Source: Streptomyces apricus (GTDB taxonomy: Bacteria; Actinomycetota; Actinomycetes; Streptomycetales; Streptomycetaceae). Taken from it: 51,074 nucleotides of DNA. Positions 17,016 to 25,183 of this stretch are shown here, piece by piece. The notes under the pieces are model-generated. The model saw only the letters and a list, made by a program, of their open reading frames with translations, made no database searches and was not told the origin of the DNA. Position 1 is the first letter of the stretch; the number at the start of each line of letters is the position of its first letter. The position numbers and the translations under genes are program-made. Where the stretch lies: assembly GCF_008369065.1 (NCBI RefSeq), contig NZ_VDFC01000015.1, positions 159,650-210,723 on the forward strand, read 5' to 3'.

Positions 17016-18002
17016 TCAGGCCGGGCGCGAGAGCGCGGCCAGGTCGCCGGAGCCGAGCGTCTCCTCGCCGGACTGGTCCACCGACCAGCCCGGGCTGTGG
17101 ACGGTGTCCAGGTAGCGCTCGCCGAGGTCGGGGGCGATGGCCACCGAGGTCAGGTCGCGCCGCCCGTGCCGGTCCAGCCAGGTGGCCGCCCCGCTCACCA
17201 CCGTGCCGGTGGACCCGCCGAAGAGGAACCCCCGGGCGGCCAGCCGGCGGCAGACGCGGACGGTGTCCGCCTCCTCCACGTGCACCACGTCGTCGACGTA
17301 CGACTCGTCGAGCATGGGCGGACGCACGCCCATGCCGAGCCCGGGGATCAGCCGGGGGCGCGCGGGCCCGCCGAAGGTCACCGAGCCGACGCTGTCCACC
17401 GCGACGATCCGCACCCGGCGCCGCCACTGCCAGAACCAGCGCGCGCAGCCCATCAGGGTGCCGGTCGTGCCGGCGCCCACGAACAGCACGTCCAGGTCCG
17501 GGAAGCGGCGGGCGATGGCCGGCGCCGTGGTGCGGTAGTGCGCCCGCCAGTTGCTGTCGTTGGCGTACTGGTTGAGCCACACGTACCGGTCGTCCGAGGC
17601 GCACAGCGCCCGTACGTACGCGATCCGGGCGCCCAGGAAGCCGCCGTGCAGGGCCGGTTCGTCCACGACGTGGACCACGCTGCCCAGCGCCTCCATCATC
17701 CGCCGGGTGGCCGGATTGCAGCGCGCGTCGGTCACGCACCGGAACCCGTAGCCGCGGCTCGCGGCGATCACGCTCAGCGCCACGCCCAGGTTCCCTGACG
17801 ACGACTCGACCAGGACGGAGCCCGGCCGCAGGGCGCCGCTGCGCTCGGCGGCGTCCACCATCTCGGTGGCCGCCTTCATCTTGATCGACCCGGCGAAGTT
17901 GAACCCCTCGCACTTCAGGAAGAGCGGCAGCTCCATCGCCGCTCGCAGGTCGACGTAGAGCTCGTTCTCGTTGAATTCCGAAGGATCGGAAATGACAGGC
18001 AT
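17016..18002 (-). CDS. sbnA: SbnA-like N-(2-amino-2-carboxyethyl)-L-glutamate synthase
   Basis: 328 aa, PLP enzyme of the cysteine synthase fold. In the SbnA family O-phospho-L-serine and L-glutamate are joined to give ACEGA, the precursor of L-2,3-diaminopropionate. FAGSIKMKAA near residue 38 holds the PLP lysine, SSSGNLGVALS near 71 the substrate/Asn loop, and GAGTTGTLMG near 182 the phosphate loop. An SbnB homologue lies 70 bases upstream on the same strand, which separates it from a plain cysteine synthase, even though a sulfur operon is 6 kb away. Confidence 0.9.
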   Translation of the reverse strand: MPVISDPSEFNENELYVDLRAAMELPLFLKCEGFNFAGSIKMKAATEMVDAAERSGALRPGSVLVESSSGNLGVALSVIAASRGYGFRCVTDARCNPATRRMMEALGSVVHVVDEPALHGGFLGARIAYVRALCASDDRYVWLNQYANDSNWRAHYRTTAPAIARRFPDLDVLFVGAGTTGTLMGCARWFWQWRRRVRIVAVDSVGSVTFGGPARPRLIPGLGMGVRPPMLDESYVDDVVHVEEADTVRVCRRLAARGFLFGGSTGTVVSGAATWLDRHGRRDLTSVAIAPDLGERYLDTVHSPGWSVDQSGEETLGSGDLAALSRPA

Positions 18003-18072
18003 GAGTCCCCCTCGTTCATGCGGCCCGTGTGCGGCGCCGTGCCCGCGTCCCGTGCGGCACGGCGCCCGCCGG

Positions 18073-19155
18073 TCAGCCGTGCCGGCGCAGTTCGTGGAAG
18101 AACCCGTCCACGACGTGCGGCGCGCCCCTGCGGACCACCTCGTCGTGGACGAACTTGCCGACCGCGAGGTCCAGGACCCCGAGGCCGAAGGGCGAGAAGA
18201 CCACCGTCCGGTCGGCCGGTGCGCCCACCCGCCCGGACAGCACGTCGTCCAGCGTGCCGTCGATGAAGTCCCGGCCGCCGGTGAGGCGTTCGGCCAGGTG
18301 CGGCGAGGTCTCCGCCTTCAGGCAGTGCTCGACGTCGTCCACGAAGTTGGCCGAGGCGAGCAGGATCTCGGGCGCCAGGTCGCGCAGCGACACGTGCAGC
18401 ACCAGCGGCGCGTGGTCGAACCAGCCGACGTCGTGGACGTGCGGCTCGCCCGCGACGGTCGCGAACACCAGCAGGTCGCTGGAGCGCACCAGCGACTCGG
18501 CGCTGTCGTGGACGGAGATCCGCCCCTTGGCCCCCGACCGCTCCAGGTACCCGCGGAAGCCGGCCGCGCTGTCCGCGGACAGGTCGTACACGCCGGTCTC
18601 CTCGAACGACCAGCCGGTGGCGGCGAGATGGGTGTGGATGTAGCGGGCGATCAGCCCCGTGCCGACGAACCCGACCCGCACCGGCCGGGCGCGGCCGCGG
18701 CTGAGCCGGTCGGCCGCCAGCGCCGCGGAGGACGCCGTCCGGGTGGCGCTGATGATCGAGCTCTCCAGGCAGGCGAACGGGTAGCCCGTGTCGTGGTCGT
18801 TGAGGATCAGCACCGCCGAGGCGCGCGGCAGCCCGGACGCCGTGTTCGCGGGGAAGCTGGAGACCCACTTGATGCCGTCCACCCGCACGTCCCCGCCGAT
18901 CGACGCCGGCAGCGCGATGATCCGCGACGACGGGCGGTCCGGGAAGCGCAGGAAGTACGACGGCGGGTTCACCGAGTCGCCCGCCCCGTGCAGCCGGTAC
19001 ACCTGCTCGACGAGGTCCGCGATCTCGCGCTCCCGTCCCTCCAGGACCTGCTGGACCTCGGCGCCGGAGACGACGGTGAAGGGCGGAGCGGTGAGCGCCC
19101 CGGTCCCGGGGGCGGACGGTGCGGTCGTGTGCGCGGTGGTGTCCGTGCCGGTCAT
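18073..19155 (-). CDS. sbnB: SbnB-like ACEGA dehydrogenase
   Basis: 360 aa, ornithine cyclodeaminase/mu-crystallin superfamily. In the SbnB family ACEGA is oxidatively hydrolysed with NAD to L-2,3-diaminopropionate and 2-oxoglutarate. KWVSSFPANTASGLPRAS near residue 90 carries the substrate Lys/Arg region, and VRVGFVGTGLIARYIH near 168 is the dinucleotide-binding loop. The start overlaps the oxygenase stop (ATGA). With sbnA it gives a complete two-step Dap pathway, and the 2-oxoglutarate released is the co-substrate of the oxygenase next door. Confidence 0.92.
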   Translation of the reverse strand: MTGTDTTAHTTAPSAPGTGALTAPPFTVVSGAEVQQVLEGREREIADLVEQVYRLHGAGDSVNPPSYFLRFPDRPSSRIIALPASIGGDVRVDGIKWVSSFPANTASGLPRASAVLILNDHDTGYPFACLESSIISATRTASSAALAADRLSRGRARPVRVGFVGTGLIARYIHTHLAATGWSFEETGVYDLSADSAAGFRGYLERSGAKGRISVHDSAESLVRSSDLLVFATVAGEPHVHDVGWFDHAPLVLHVSLRDLAPEILLASANFVDDVEHCLKAETSPHLAERLTGGRDFIDGTLDDVLSGRVGAPADRTVVFSPFGLGVLDLAVGKFVHDEVVRRGAPHVVDGFFHELRRHG

Positions 19156-20165
19156 GCGGTCCTCGTCCCGGTCGTGTCGGTCAGGGGTGCGGGGGCGGCC
19201 GGCCGTACCGGGTCGGCCAGGGCGGCGAGCACCTCGCGCGGGCCCTCGAAGGGCTCCCTGCTGTGCGCGGTGCGGATGTTGTCGACCAGCAGCAGGTCGC
19301 CGGAGCGCCAGGGCTCGCGCACGGTGTGCGCCTCGTACACGGCGTTGATCTCCCGCACGACGTCCTCGCCGATCGGGTCGCCGTTGCCGTGGCGGGTGTT
19401 GAAGGGCAGGCCGTCGGGCCCGTAGACGTCCACCAGGTACTCCCGCACCTCGGGGTCCATCGTCCACTCGTTGAGGAAGGCGATCTGGTTGAACCAGCAG
19501 GGCTGTCCGGTGACCGGGTGGCGCACCACCGCGGACCGGCGCTGGCGGGTGTGCAGCGAGCCGTCGTCCTGCCAGGACGTCTCGATCGCGTGGGCCCGGC
19601 AGTAGCGCTCGACGGCGTCCCGGTCCTCGGTGCCGAAGGACTCGGCGAGGGTCGCCCCGATCTCGTCGTTGTAGGTGCGGGTGAGCAGCCAGCCCTCCCG
19701 CGCGAACCGCTCGGTGAGCGCGCCGGGCAGCGCGCCCAGCACGTCGACGGCGTCGGCGACCGCGGTGGCGCCGCCCCCGGCCGGTGCGTCGAGGCACGCG
19801 AACAGCATCAGGGCGGGGAACTCCAGCGCGTAGCTCAACTCGTGGTGCATGCACATCTGCTGGTTGGGCGGCCACTTCGACGAGGAGTACACGCCGTCCG
19901 CGTACGTGCGCCGGGGCGCGAAGGACTCCCGGTCGGGCATCAGGTCGTCGGCCAGCAGCCGGAAGACGTCCGCGGTGGTGTCCGGGTCGGCCAGGCCCAG
20001 CCCGCGCACCAGCACGCTGCCGTGTCCGGCGACCACGGCGCGCAGCGCGTCGCGGTGCTCGCCCGTCCAGGCCCGCGCGTCCCGCACCGCGTCGGTGCGC
20101 AGGACGGGCGGGCTGCCGGGGCGCAGGTCGAGGTCGGGCAGCTGCGTCCGGGACGTGGACGTCAT
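19152..20165 (-). CDS. TauD/SyrP-like Fe(II)/2-oxoglutarate oxygenase
   Basis: 337 aa. MCMHHELSYALEFP near residue 105 gives the iron His and acidic ligand in the H-x-E form typical of SyrP-like members, and RTAHSREPFEGPREVL near 308 gives the distal His and the 2-oxoglutarate Arg. SyrP-type enzymes hydroxylate the beta-carbon of amino acids, often while bound to an NRPS carrier protein. I used the ATG at 20165 (GAAGGGA upstream) rather than the longer frame to 20285. Between A-T and SbnB genes it could hydroxylate free, carrier-bound or polymerised Dap, or an alternative substrate amino acid. Confidence 0.88.
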   Translation of the reverse strand: MTSTSRTQLPDLDLRPGSPPVLRTDAVRDARAWTGEHRDALRAVVAGHGSVLVRGLGLADPDTTADVFRLLADDLMPDRESFAPRRTYADGVYSSSKWPPNQQMCMHHELSYALEFPALMLFACLDAPAGGGATAVADAVDVLGALPGALTERFAREGWLLTRTYNDEIGATLAESFGTEDRDAVERYCRAHAIETSWQDDGSLHTRQRRSAVVRHPVTGQPCWFNQIAFLNEWTMDPEVREYLVDVYGPDGLPFNTRHGNGDPIGEDVVREINAVYEAHTVREPWRSGDLLLVDNIRTAHSREPFEGPREVLAALADPVRPAAPAPLTDTTGTRTA

Positions 20166-20281
20166 CGGGTGGTTCCCTTCGGTCGTGCGCCGGTCCTCCG
20201 GCGCGCGGGTGTGCGGGTGCTCCCGCGGGTGGTCTTCGGTGCGTTCCGCGGCCGGGGTCCGGCCCCGGCGCCCTGTCCACT

Positions 20282-22621
20282 TCACGAGGCCTCCTGACGT
20301 GCGCCGTCGAGCAGTCGCGCCAGGTCCGCGAGGACCGGGTGGCGCGTGACGTCCTTGAGGGTGACCGCCCGGTCCAGGGCGACCGCGAGCTTCACCGCCG
20401 CGAGCGAGGTGCCGCCGCGGTCAAAGAAGTGGTCGAGGCGGCCGACCCGCTCCACCGGGACGCCCAGCACCCCGGCCCAGGCCGCCGCCAGGCGCCGCTC
20501 GCCCGGCGTGCCCGGCGCGTCCGCGACCGCGCCGTCCGCCGCCCCGCCCGCGTCGAGCTCCTGCGCGAGCGCGGTCAGCTTCTTGCGGTCGGTCTTGCCG
20601 TTGGCGGTCAGCGGCAGCCCCTCGCGCCGATGCACGGCGGACGGCACCATGTACGCGGGCAGCGAGGCGGCCAGCTGCTCCAGCACGGCCGCGGGCGCGA
20701 CGCCGGGGCCGGTGCAGAACGCCACCAGCCGGGTGCCGCCCGCGACCACCACGGCACCGTCCCGGACCCCGGCCACCCGCAGCAGGGCGTTCTCGATCTC
20801 GCCGATCTCGATGCGGAAGCCGCGGATCTTCACCTGGCTGTCCCGCCGGCCCAGGAACTCCAGCTTCCCGTCGGGCAGCCACCGGCCGTGGTCCCCGCTG
20901 CGGTACAGCCGCTCGCCCGGCCGGTACGGGTCCGTGGTGAACGCCGCCTTCGTGCGCTCGGGGTCGTTGACGTACCCGCGGCCGACGCAGACGCCGGAGA
21001 AGACGATCTCGCCGGGCGCGCCGAGCGGTACGGGCGACAGGTGCTCGTCGACCACGTACACCCGCACGTTGGCGACCGGCCGGCCGAGCGGGACCCGGTC
21101 CTGGTCCGGGACCCGGGACATGACCTCGTGGTTGGTGTCGTCGCAGGTCTCGGTCAGCCCGTAGGCGTTGGCCAGCCGGATGCCGGGCTCCGCCGCGAAC
21201 CAGCGCTGGACGAGCTCCTTCTTGACGGCCTCCCCGGTCACCGACACGCAGTGCAGGTCGGGCAGCGCGCGCGGGCGCTGCTCCAGCTCGGCCAGCACCG
21301 CCTCCAGGTACGACGGGACGACCTGGAGCACATTTACCCCGCCCGCCTCGACCGTGTCCACGAACCGGGGCACGTCCAGGATCACCTCCTGCGGGACCAG
21401 CAGGGTGCGGCCGCCGACCAGGAGCGCGGAGACCAGCTGCCACAGCGAGATGTCGAAGCACTGGGGCGCCGTCTGCGCGACGGTCCGCCCCTCGCCGACG
21501 CCCAGGTCCTCGATCTTGGCGAGGACGTGGTTGAGGAATCCGGCGTGCTCGCACATCGCGCCCTTGGGCTCACCCGTGGAGCCCGAGGTGAAGTAGATGT
21601 ACGCGAGCCGGTCCGCGCCGACGGGCACGCCGAGGTCGCCGTCGGCGTGGCCCTCCGCGTAGGCGGTGTCCACGTGCAGGACGCGGGCGCCGGTGTCGGC
21701 CCGGTCGAGCGTGCGGGTGCTGCCGCGCTCGGTCAGCACGAGCCCGCACCGCGCGCGCCGCAGCGTGGCCTCGATGCGCCCGGCCGGGAAGTGCGGCTCG
21801 ACGGGCAGGTAGACGCCGCCCGCCTTGAGGACGGCCAGCACGGCGGCCAGCCAGTCCGGGCCGCGCTCCATGACGACCGCGACGACCTCCTCGGGCCGCA
21901 GCCCGTGGGCGAGCAGCGCCCGCCCGATCCGGTTGGCCCGCGCGTTGAGCTCGCGGTACGTCCACTCCTCGTCGCCGCACACGGCGGCCACCCTGTCGGG
22001 GTGCGCCGCCACCCGCTCCTCGAAGAGCTCGTGGACGCGGCGGTCCGGCAGCTCGCGGTGCGGTCCGGCGAGACTGTTGAGCTGCAAGCGCAGTTCGTCG
22101 TCGCCGAGCAGACCCTGCCGGTCGTGCGCGGCCTCCGGGTCGGCGCCGAGCCGGGCGAGCGCGGTCAGGTGGTAGCCGGCGATCCGGGCGGCGGCACCGG
22201 CGTCCAGGACGTCGGTGCGGTAACGCAGCCGCAGCGTGCGGCCCTCGACGCGCACCAGCAGCGAGGTGTCCTCGGGGACGTCGCCGCCGAACGGGTCGAG
22301 CACGGTCTCGAAGGCGCCCGGTGCGCGGTCCGCCTCCCGCACGGCGGGCGTCCCGGCGGCCTCCCGCACCGCCGGGACCGCCTGGGCGAGCAGGTCGAGC
22401 CACGAACCGGGGCCGACGGTCAGCCGGCGGCGCACCGGAGCCGCGCCCTGCGCGGCGACGTAGCCGGTGACGACCTCGCGCTCACCGGACAGGGCCGCGA
22501 GGACCTTGGCGTGCGCGGCCAGGAGCGCGGACGGCTCCGTCACCAGGTGGTCGGGCAGCGGGACCTCGTACCGCGCCGTGCCCGGCACCGGGTGGGGCGC
22601 CCACCTCGGGATGGTGTCCAT
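20282..22621 (-). CDS. Stand-alone NRPS adenylation-carrier (A-T) protein with condensation-like N-terminus
   Basis: 779 aa. Residues 1-175 resemble the C-terminal half of a condensation domain (LRLRYRTDVLDAGAAARI) without any HHxxxDG motif. The A domain (about 190-690) has A3 YFTSGSTGEPKG, A4 FDISLWQ, A5 NAYGLTETC, A7 YRSGDHGRW and A10 LTANGKTDRKK. The carrier Ser is in FDRGGTSL near 736. Lining up the pocket by eye against GrsA gives D-I-W-Q-S-T-A-D-D-K, acidic enough for a basic side chain. With the neighbouring genes I infer activation of Dap. There is no thioesterase and no other elongation module. Confidence 0.92.
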   Translation of the reverse strand: MDTIPRWAPHPVPGTARYEVPLPDHLVTEPSALLAAHAKVLAALSGEREVVTGYVAAQGAAPVRRRLTVGPGSWLDLLAQAVPAVREAAGTPAVREADRAPGAFETVLDPFGGDVPEDTSLLVRVEGRTLRLRYRTDVLDAGAAARIAGYHLTALARLGADPEAAHDRQGLLGDDELRLQLNSLAGPHRELPDRRVHELFEERVAAHPDRVAAVCGDEEWTYRELNARANRIGRALLAHGLRPEEVVAVVMERGPDWLAAVLAVLKAGGVYLPVEPHFPAGRIEATLRRARCGLVLTERGSTRTLDRADTGARVLHVDTAYAEGHADGDLGVPVGADRLAYIYFTSGSTGEPKGAMCEHAGFLNHVLAKIEDLGVGEGRTVAQTAPQCFDISLWQLVSALLVGGRTLLVPQEVILDVPRFVDTVEAGGVNVLQVVPSYLEAVLAELEQRPRALPDLHCVSVTGEAVKKELVQRWFAAEPGIRLANAYGLTETCDDTNHEVMSRVPDQDRVPLGRPVANVRVYVVDEHLSPVPLGAPGEIVFSGVCVGRGYVNDPERTKAAFTTDPYRPGERLYRSGDHGRWLPDGKLEFLGRRDSQVKIRGFRIEIGEIENALLRVAGVRDGAVVVAGGTRLVAFCTGPGVAPAAVLEQLAASLPAYMVPSAVHRREGLPLTANGKTDRKKLTALAQELDAGGAADGAVADAPGTPGERRLAAAWAGVLGVPVERVGRLDHFFDRGGTSLAAVKLAVALDRAVTLKDVTRHPVLADLARLLDGARQEAS

Positions 22622-22648
22622 TTCTTCTTTCCCCCCTGTGTTCCGTAA

Positions 22649-22672
22649 GAGCTGTGGAGCTGTGGAGCTGTG
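22649..22672. repeat. Three tandem copies of GAGCTGTG
   Basis: A perfect 8-base unit repeated three times, then degenerate copies (GTGTTGTG) to about 22680, in the 66-base gap between the two NRPS genes. The ribosome site of the A-T gene lies downstream of it, so it probably only sets spacing. Confidence 0.8.
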
Positions 22673-22687
22673 GTGTTGTGGTGCCTG

Positions 22688-25183
22688 TCAGGCGCGCCGC
22701 GGTGCGACCGCCGGGTTCCCGCCCCAGTGCGCCCCCGGCGGCACCTCCTCGCCCTTCATCAGGAAGGAGTCGGCGGCGAGCACGGCGGCGTCCCCCATCG
22801 ACGCGCCGTAGTGGACGAGCGCGCCGGTGCCGAGCGTGACGCCGGCCCCGATCACGATGTGGTCGGACTTGAAGGTGCCGTCCTCCTGCGAGTGCGACTG
22901 CACCTTGCTGTGCGCGCCGAGCGTGCAGTCGTCCCCGACGGCGGTGAGCGTGCGCTCGGTGATGTAGGCGCCGTCGTCGAAGACCCGTCGGCCGAGGCGG
23001 ACCCCGAGGAGCCGCCAGACCAGGTTCTTGAACGGGGTGCCGTTGAACACGGCGATGTGCCGGTCGGGAAGCTTCCAGAGCCGTTCCTGGCGCCAGAAGA
23101 GCGGGTCGTAGATCGAGTGCAGCCGCGGCTCCAGCGGACGGAACCGCAGGATCAGCCGCTCCACCAGCACGTAGTAGCCGGTGGTGAAGACGAGACCGGC
23201 GACCAGGGACGCCCCGATCAGCAGGCCGCCGACGGCGTCGTGTTCCCCGTACAGGTCCAGGGCGGCGAATCCGAGGACCGTCAGCGCGAACCAGTCGAAC
23301 CACCGGATGAACAGGAACAGGCCCATCGTGCGCAGGTTGTGGCGGTTCTTCGCGGCGAGCCGGCGGCGCAGCTCGTCGCCCTCCCGCAGGTGGTCGAAGC
23401 GCGTGTCGCGCTCCACGGTCCGCGGGATCTCGAAGGGCGGCGAGCCCAGCAGGCCGACCCCCTCGCGGACCTCCCCGTCCAGCGGCACCATGACCTTCGT
23501 GGCGAGCAGGACGTTCTCGCCCGTGCGTCCGCCCGCCGGGTAGGCGATGTGGTTGCCCAGGAAGCTGTTCGCGCCGATCGTCGCGCGCGAAACCTTGAAC
23601 GACGTGCTGGAGAACTCGGCGTTCATGATCGACAGGCCGTCGGCGACCATCGTGCCGCGGCCGACGGAGGCCAGGAACGGCGTCTCGTGCGCCACCGCCG
23701 TACCGAAGTTGGAGCCGGTCTGCTCGACGTGCGAGAGGTCGTACCCCAGGGCGCGCAGGTAGTGGACGATGTAGGAGCTGTCCCCGCAGAGCCATTTGAA
23801 GAAGTTGGCGTTCGACAGCCGGGCGATCGACCGCTGCACCGAGTAGTGGAAGCCGTGCAGCGGATAGACCCGGTCCGGCTCCAGGAACCGGTCGAGCAGC
23901 CGCGGGACGACGGTCACGACGGCGAAGCCGACCACGACGAACCCCGCGAAGAGCGCGAGCGACAGGGCGAGCGCCTCGGCGTAGAACCGTCCCGACGTGA
24001 GGTGCAGCGTCTCCCGGTCCAGCAGCACGTCCAGCGACGGTGCCACCGTGAGCAGCATGTACGCGCCCCCGACGAGCAGCGGCATGGTGACCAGGAGCGT
24101 CTGGAGCACGGTGGCCAGGCCGTAGCCGAACCGGCGTGCGGTGCTGCCGTGCGCCGGGTCGACCCGGACGTACTCCGTGTCCGTGCGCCGGGCGGGCGAG
24201 CCGTGCCAGTGCTGCCCGGCCGGCACCGTGGCGCCGCCGTACAGGGAGGAGGCGTGCCCCAGCTGGGTCCCGTCCTCCATGGTGGTGCCGATGTCCAGGA
24301 CGGTGTTCTCGCCCACGAACACGTCCCGGCCCAGCGTGACGGGGCCGGTGCGGATGCGCCCGGCGTGCGCCTGGTAGCAGAGGAAGTGCGCGTCCTTGCG
24401 GATCACCGTGTTCGCGCCGACGGTGAACAGGTCGGTGCAGACCGGGACCGTGTGGGAGAGGATCGTGACGCCGCGGCCGATCCTCGCGCCGAGGGCCCGC
24501 AGGTAGAGCACGTAGAGCGGGTTGCCGACGAACAGCACCATCGGGTTCGCGTGCAGCAGCACCTTGACGGTCCAGAAGCGGAAGTAGGCCATGCCCCAGA
24601 CCGGGAACTCGGTCTCCTTCCACCGGCCGACCAGCACCCACTTGGCGACCACCGGCACCGTGCACAGGCCGACGAGGACACCGCCCCCGAAGAGGGCCGA
24701 CCGCAGGTAGACGTCCACGAGGCCGTCGCCGGCCGAGACCCAGTCGTACCCCTGTGCGGTGACGAGCCCGGAGACCAGGCAGTACAGCGCGAACGTCAGG
24801 AACTGCAGCGCCCCGCACAGCACGTACCGTGCGCCGCTGCCCCGCGGGGGCGGCGCGGCCGGTGCCGGGGGCGGTGCGGGCGCCTCCACGGGGACGTCGG
24901 CGAGCGCCGCCGCCAGGCCGCGGATCGTAGGGTGCCCGTACACGTCGCGCATCGACACGGCCGGCAGGTCGGGGTGCTTCCTGACCCGGGCGCAGAAGTG
25001 CGCCATGACCAGGGAATTGGCGCCGAGGTCGTCGAAGAAGTGACTGTCGACGGGGACCTGCTCGACGCGTACGACACCGGCGAGCACCTCCGCGAGGACA
25101 CGTTCGGTCCCGTTCACCGGGTCGCGGGTGGCCGACGGCGGCGCCGGGGCGACGGCCGTGACCTCACCGGGATTTCCCACCAC
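22688..25183 (-). CDS. Pls-type membrane NRPS terminal protein: carrier domain, six helices, three hexapeptide-rich domains
   Basis: 831 aa from a GTG with AAGGAG upstream (second GTG one codon on). Residues 10-85 are a carrier domain with the phosphopantetheine Ser in FDDLGANSL. Then come three pairs of membrane helices (about 118-182, 358-425, 625-675), each followed by a soluble domain with left-handed beta-helix hexapeptide repeats (for example VTLGRDVFVGENTVLDIGTT and VTLGTGALVHYGASMG). This six-helix, three-domain plan is that of the C-terminal part of epsilon-poly-L-lysine synthetase (Pls), which joins side-chain amines to carboxyls without a normal condensation domain. Here that part is a separate polypeptide with its own carrier, first gene of the cluster. 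Confidence 0.9.
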   Translation of the reverse strand: MVGNPGEVTAVAPAPPSATRDPVNGTERVLAEVLAGVVRVEQVPVDSHFFDDLGANSLVMAHFCARVRKHPDLPAVSMRDVYGHPTIRGLAAALADVPVEAPAPPPAPAAPPPRGSGARYVLCGALQFLTFALYCLVSGLVTAQGYDWVSAGDGLVDVYLRSALFGGGVLVGLCTVPVVAKWVLVGRWKETEFPVWGMAYFRFWTVKVLLHANPMVLFVGNPLYVLYLRALGARIGRGVTILSHTVPVCTDLFTVGANTVIRKDAHFLCYQAHAGRIRTGPVTLGRDVFVGENTVLDIGTTMEDGTQLGHASSLYGGATVPAGQHWHGSPARRTDTEYVRVDPAHGSTARRFGYGLATVLQTLLVTMPLLVGGAYMLLTVAPSLDVLLDRETLHLTSGRFYAEALALSLALFAGFVVVGFAVVTVVPRLLDRFLEPDRVYPLHGFHYSVQRSIARLSNANFFKWLCGDSSYIVHYLRALGYDLSHVEQTGSNFGTAVAHETPFLASVGRGTMVADGLSIMNAEFSSTSFKVSRATIGANSFLGNHIAYPAGGRTGENVLLATKVMVPLDGEVREGVGLLGSPPFEIPRTVERDTRFDHLREGDELRRRLAAKNRHNLRTMGLFLFIRWFDWFALTVLGFAALDLYGEHDAVGGLLIGASLVAGLVFTTGYYVLVERLILRFRPLEPRLHSIYDPLFWRQERLWKLPDRHIAVFNGTPFKNLVWRLLGVRLGRRVFDDGAYITERTLTAVGDDCTLGAHSKVQSHSQEDGTFKSDHIVIGAGVTLGTGALVHYGASMGDAAVLAADSFLMKGEEVPPGAHWGGNPAVAPRRA

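Noticed and set aside
13199-17575. 1458-codon plus-strand open frame
   Set aside because: Runs antisense to four well-supported minus-strand genes; its composition is that of a high-GC shadow frame.
17016-18002. Cysteine synthase belonging to the sulfur operon
   Set aside because: It is cysteine synthase-like, but directly follows an SbnB homologue and is 6 kb from the cys genes, so SbnA fits better.
19784-22648. 954-codon plus-strand open frame opposite the NRPS genes
   Set aside because: Shadow of the oxygenase and A-T genes with no recognisable motif.
20282-25183. Dap-containing siderophore NRPS
   Set aside because: There are no siderophore transport or iron-control genes, no further modules and no thioesterase, while the membrane protein has the Pls terminal architecture.
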